NCBI GenBank assembly: GCA_964621645.1
Contig: CAZUMH010000077.1
Span: forward strand, 1-17,071
Length of the DNA: 17,071 nucleotides
Source of the DNA: CAZUMH01 sp964621645
GTDB taxonomy: Bacteria; Zhuqueibacterota; QNDG01; JAGLOF01
Direction of reading: 5' to 3'
The notes beneath the pieces were generated by a model. The model saw only the letters and a list, made by a program, of their open reading frames with translations. It had not been told where the DNA came from and ran no database searches. The position numbers and the translations under genes are program-made. This document shows, piece by piece, positions 14,387-17,071 of this stretch (positions within the stretch are counted from its first letter, which is position 1; each line of letters begins with the position of its first letter).

Positions 14387-14526
14387 ACCCTATTTTCCTC
14401 TCTCCCCGGCTGTCTTTGGACAGAGGAGGTATCCCCTATTGAATTTATTCTTTATTCTTTCTTTTTCCCGTCTCCGGTCTCCTGGATTTCAATTCCGCGT
14501 ACTGGCTCGCAATCCACTCTGGATCA

Positions 14527-16734
14527 CTACTTTTTCTGCCAGAGATAACTGGCCTTAAAGAAAATTCCCCGGTGGATTTCCATCAGGTCACCACTGTGGA
14601 GCTGCCAGTCGTTTTGCTGCCAGGTTCTCCGGTCATAGAGGGAGCCGTATCCCAGGTGGACCACCGTACCGGGGATAAAGGTGAACGAGGCGAGAAAGTC
14701 GGTGAGAAGCTTGCTGTCGTAGCTGTTATACTGCAGGATGGCCCGGATGAAGAAATAGCGGTTGAACTGGTAGGTTGTCCTCGTATTGATGATATTGAGA
14801 TTATAGATATAGGCGTCATCCGAGGCGCGGTAGAACGTTTCTGAGTATCCGTATACCGACTGGTTAAATTTCTTCCCGGGCTGCAGGGTAAAACCGAATG
14901 ATCCGCCGTATACATAACCCAGATAGGCTGGATCACCGTAATAGAAGATACTGCCCCGACGGGCTGCGGATCCTTCCAGGGAGAGCCACTTATTCATCTG
15001 CACTGATCCGGATGTCACGACTCCCTTTTGTTTAAAGGTAGTTCCCTGCCAGTACTCTTCGGTATAGTCCGTTTCGAAATGAAGATTACCCTGTTTGATA
15101 AAATTGATGTTCAGTCCCGCGTAGGCGTACCTGTCCTGTTTTCTGGTAACCAGGTCAAACGTTTGGGAATAGACGACTTCGGGACTGATCCTTCTCAGCC
15201 AGTAGGCTTTTTCAGGATTCGGATAAAAATTGGGGCCGAACCACACCCAGCCGCCGTCGATACCGGTTCGCTGTATAAACGCTGAGGACATGCTGAATCC
15301 GGGATCATAATGTTCATATGATATTGCCGCACCTAAATTCCGGGTCTGATATCCGTATGCGGCATTGATGCCAGTCCCCTGAATACTACTGTTTTCAACT
15401 CCAGTCGTACTGTGCAAAACGGAAAAGGTTGTTTGGTGATTTCCGGCAAACCGGAACTGAGCGTCCCCGCCGATTACCTGGTTGTCACTCCCGGCAAATT
15501 CCCGGCCGCTGTAAATGGCGCCGAGATAGTTGTCGCCGCCCACGCTGTACTTGCCGCGGGCAATCAGATTGAGGGATCGTTTTCCTTCATTCGGATTCAC
15601 TCCCTCATCCCAGGCGTATCCAGGAAATTCATCACCAGCTGAGAGAATCCCCAGTGATGCTTTGCCGAATGTGCCGGTGAGCTTCCCCGCCCAGAGAGGA
15701 TCCACGATCTGACGGGTATGGACCGCGGTGAGCATATTGCCGTGCCCGATAATCGAAAAATTGAATATATCGGTCCCCTCCATGAAAAAGGGGCGTTTCT
15801 CCTCGTAAAAAACCGGGTAGCGCCGATTCACCTCCGCCTGAAAAGCGTCGCTCTCAACCTGACTGAAATCCGGATTGTAGGTAGCTTCTGCGGTCACCGC
15901 CGAAGTGAGGCCGTATTTGATTCCAACGCCAAAATCCGGCTGTCTGTCATAGCCGCTCCATTCCTTGTCGCTGACTCTGTCGGCCTGACCGCCATAGGTG
16001 AAGCTGGGGAGGACTTCCAGAATAATCGGAGCGTTCAGATCATGGAACACTGCTTGGGCGTGAACATTGAAAATTCCCTCTCCCATCTTAATCTCCGGCC
16101 ATGATCCGCTGGTACCCAGCCGGCTGATCCTGCGCCAGAAGAGAATACCCATCTTAACAGAATCGCCGCTTTTAAATCTGATGTTCCTCAAGGGAATTTT
16201 TAATTCCACTTCATACCCGTCCGCATGCACGCTTCCGGCGCTTTCCCAAACGAAATCCGGAGACATGTCTTCACCGCTCACCGCTGAGGTGAGGATATCT
16301 CCCTGAATCCCGTTGGGATTGACGAAGAGGTCGTATGAGCTTTGGCGATTGCCGAGAGCGTCCAGGGAAAGGCCGACCCAGTCATCACTGAACATATGGT
16401 CGCGTCTGGTGACGGATGTCTTTATTTTTTTAGGTTCGGTATCGTGACAGCGGAAGGCGATATAAATATTATTTTGGTCGTAGGCAACCCATACATCGGT
16501 TTTTTGGGGAAGTGTTTCCCCCCGGGTAGGATTATAGGTAATGAAGGGCCGTTGAAGTGTGGGACTGCCCCATTCAGTTGCCTCGATGGTGCCGTCGAGC
16601 ACCGGTGCGGTTTCACGGAAGACCGGGGATATGGAAGGACGTTCACCGTCCTCGGCGCGCAATTCCGCGCCGCTGAAGAAGAGTACTGTACAGAGTGGAA
16701 ATATCCGTGTCAGCATTTTGATGGTTTTTATCAT
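14527..16734 (-). CDS. DUF5916 family protein: N-terminal CBM9-like domain plus outer-membrane beta barrel
   Basis: A 735-residue exported protein. After a signal peptide (about 1-27, ending ELRA), residues about 40-230 form a CBM9/DOMON-like carbohydrate-binding sandwich. Landmarks there are PVLDGTIEATEWGSP, TDVWVAYDQNNIYIAFRCHDTEP, RDHMFSDDWVGLSLDALGNRQSSYDLFVNPNGIQGD and GYEVELKIPLRNIRF. The remainder has alternating beta strands and the family signature PDFSQVESDAFQAEVNRRYPVFYEEKRPFFMEG, followed by barrel-like strands to the end. Family function is not established; location next to glycoside hydrolases suggests glycan binding or passage at the outer membrane. The last residues (LWQKK) are not the aromatic end typical of many barrels. 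The start at 16734 is chosen because GGAGAG lies six bases upstream and the signal peptide begins there; in-frame ATGs at 16758 and 16800 lack a ribosome site. It has its own terminator at 14358-14386. Confidence 0.88.
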   Translation of the reverse strand: MIKTIKMLTRIFPLCTVLFFSGAELRAEDGERPSISPVFRETAPVLDGTIEATEWGSPTLQRPFITYNPTRGETLPQKTDVWVAYDQNNIYIAFRCHDTEPKKIKTSVTRRDHMFSDDWVGLSLDALGNRQSSYDLFVNPNGIQGDILTSAVSGEDMSPDFVWESAGSVHADGYEVELKIPLRNIRFKSGDSVKMGILFWRRISRLGTSGSWPEIKMGEGIFNVHAQAVFHDLNAPIILEVLPSFTYGGQADRVSDKEWSGYDRQPDFGVGIKYGLTSAVTAEATYNPDFSQVESDAFQAEVNRRYPVFYEEKRPFFMEGTDIFNFSIIGHGNMLTAVHTRQIVDPLWAGKLTGTFGKASLGILSAGDEFPGYAWDEGVNPNEGKRSLNLIARGKYSVGGDNYLGAIYSGREFAGSDNQVIGGDAQFRFAGNHQTTFSVLHSTTGVENSSIQGTGINAAYGYQTRNLGAAISYEHYDPGFSMSSAFIQRTGIDGGWVWFGPNFYPNPEKAYWLRRISPEVVYSQTFDLVTRKQDRYAYAGLNINFIKQGNLHFETDYTEEYWQGTTFKQKGVVTSGSVQMNKWLSLEGSAARRGSIFYYGDPAYLGYVYGGSFGFTLQPGKKFNQSVYGYSETFYRASDDAYIYNLNIINTRTTYQFNRYFFIRAILQYNSYDSKLLTDFLASFTFIPGTVVHLGYGSLYDRRTWQQNDWQLHSGDLMEIHRGIFFKASYLWQKK

Positions 16735-17071
16735 TAGCCGCTCTCCATGGTTTTTCATAGTATACGGTTTTTCGTGCTCTGCGTTGCCTGATTCATCCAT
16801 TTTTCCGAGATCAGTGATGTTACCCTGACAGGATTCGGCCCTCCCAACCTCATTCGACCGACAGCTTCAATCCCATTGATCTTTCGTATTGTATCACACC
16901 GGCATTCTGAAATGGTTGCAAAAAAATCCTCAAGCGTATTCAAACGGTTTTAAACAGGGCAAACCGGCAGTCACTTTTCTTCAGATCCGCGGTCGCGGTC
17001 TGCTGAACTAATATTGTATTATATATTTAATTTCATCTGTTAGCATTCCAATAATTTTCATGTACTACTTT
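16735..17071. other. 337-bp gene-free region upstream of the DUF5916 gene
   Basis: I see no gene. It becomes very AT-rich towards the end. On the minus strand a perfect TATAAT occurs at 17018-17023, but no -35 box at 16-18 bp spacing. TACAAT (16891-16896) and TATACT (near 16760) are further weak -10 candidates, also without -35 partners. The promoter of the DUF5916 gene probably lies here, but I cannot place it. A short CG-rich direct repeat (CCGCGG/TCGCGG) is at 16987-16998. Confidence 0.5.

Larger units (their letters stand above)
14088..14526. other. 439-bp intergenic region between DUF5916 and GH2 genes
   Basis: No gene is supported here. It contains the minus-strand terminator (14358-14386), two palindromes (14257-14274, 14199-14213), the candidate GH2 promoter (14150-14178) and the GH2 ribosome site. 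A plus-strand AGAGGAGGT at 14422-14430 has only weak start codons after it and no credible frame. Between 14387 and 14526 there is a pyrimidine-rich stretch (around 14446-14470) and nothing else I can name. Confidence 0.7.

Noticed and set aside
14245..14442. A 65-codon plus-strand frame in the 14088-14526 intergenic region.
   Set aside because: It runs through a palindrome and a terminator hairpin, has no ribosome site and no recognisable sequence.
16755..16943. A 62-codon minus-strand frame upstream of the DUF5916 gene.
   Set aside because: No ribosome site or family resemblance; more likely leader DNA of the DUF5916 gene.
1..17071. CRISPR arrays, tRNA or rRNA genes, insertion sequences, SusC/SusD, integrases.
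   Set aside because: Looked for on both strands; no repeat-spacer pattern, no transposase or integrase motif and no tRNA-like cloverleaf was recognised. A covariance-model search would be needed to exclude small RNAs.

Overview
The window reads as an accessory glycan-utilisation region of an anaerobic or facultatively anaerobic Gram-negative-type bacterium. Evidence for an outer membrane is two lipoproteins, several signal peptides and a DUF5916-type protein with a predicted outer-membrane barrel. Evidence for anaerobic metabolism is a tungsten-type aldehyde:ferredoxin oxidoreductase. GH92, GH29, GH2 and DUF5916 families together suggest the FCB side of the tree. However, clear Shine-Dalgarno sites (GGAGG or GGAG before most genes), a SorC-type regulator and the lack of SusC/SusD argue against ordinary Bacteroidetes. 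A Calditrichota-, Fidelibacterota- or similar lineage is my inference, not shown by the sequence.

Layout. (A) Positions 1-9767, all minus strand, form one apparent operon read right to left: SorC-type regulator, lipoprotein alpha-L-fucosidase (GH29), aldehyde:ferredoxin oxidoreductase, two-domain class II aldolase, secreted GH92 alpha-mannosidase, and L-fucose isomerase (cut by the window edge). Intergenic gaps are 6-76 bp. A good sigma70-like promoter lies before the regulator at 9739-9767, with inverted and direct repeats around it. (B) Positions 9895-10776, plus strand: a divergently transcribed lipoprotein of unknown function, ending at a strong hairpin (10825-10860) shared with the convergent gene on the other side. 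(C) Positions 10926-14087, minus strand: a secreted LacZ-type GH2 beta-galactosidase with its own promoter region and conspicuous palindromes. (D) Positions 14527-16734, minus strand: a DUF5916 carbohydrate-binding/outer-membrane protein, followed by its own intrinsic terminator at 14358-14386. The last 337 bp hold no gene I can support.

How it works together (inference). Extracytoplasmic fucosidase, mannosidase and galactosidase would trim fucosylated, mannose- and galactose-containing glycans, such as glycoprotein or algal-type chains. Fucose is then isomerised to L-fuculose by FucI and, after phosphorylation by a kinase not in the window, cleaved by the class II aldolase to dihydroxyacetone phosphate and L-lactaldehyde. 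The usual lactaldehyde reductase or NAD-dependent dehydrogenase is not seen. In its place the operon carries an aldehyde:ferredoxin oxidoreductase, directly upstream of the aldolase and 6 bp away. This suggests a ferredoxin-linked oxidation of lactaldehyde to lactate, which is the most interesting idea in the window. The aldolase is also unusual: it is a tandem of two class II aldolase folds, and the second has lost its zinc ligands.
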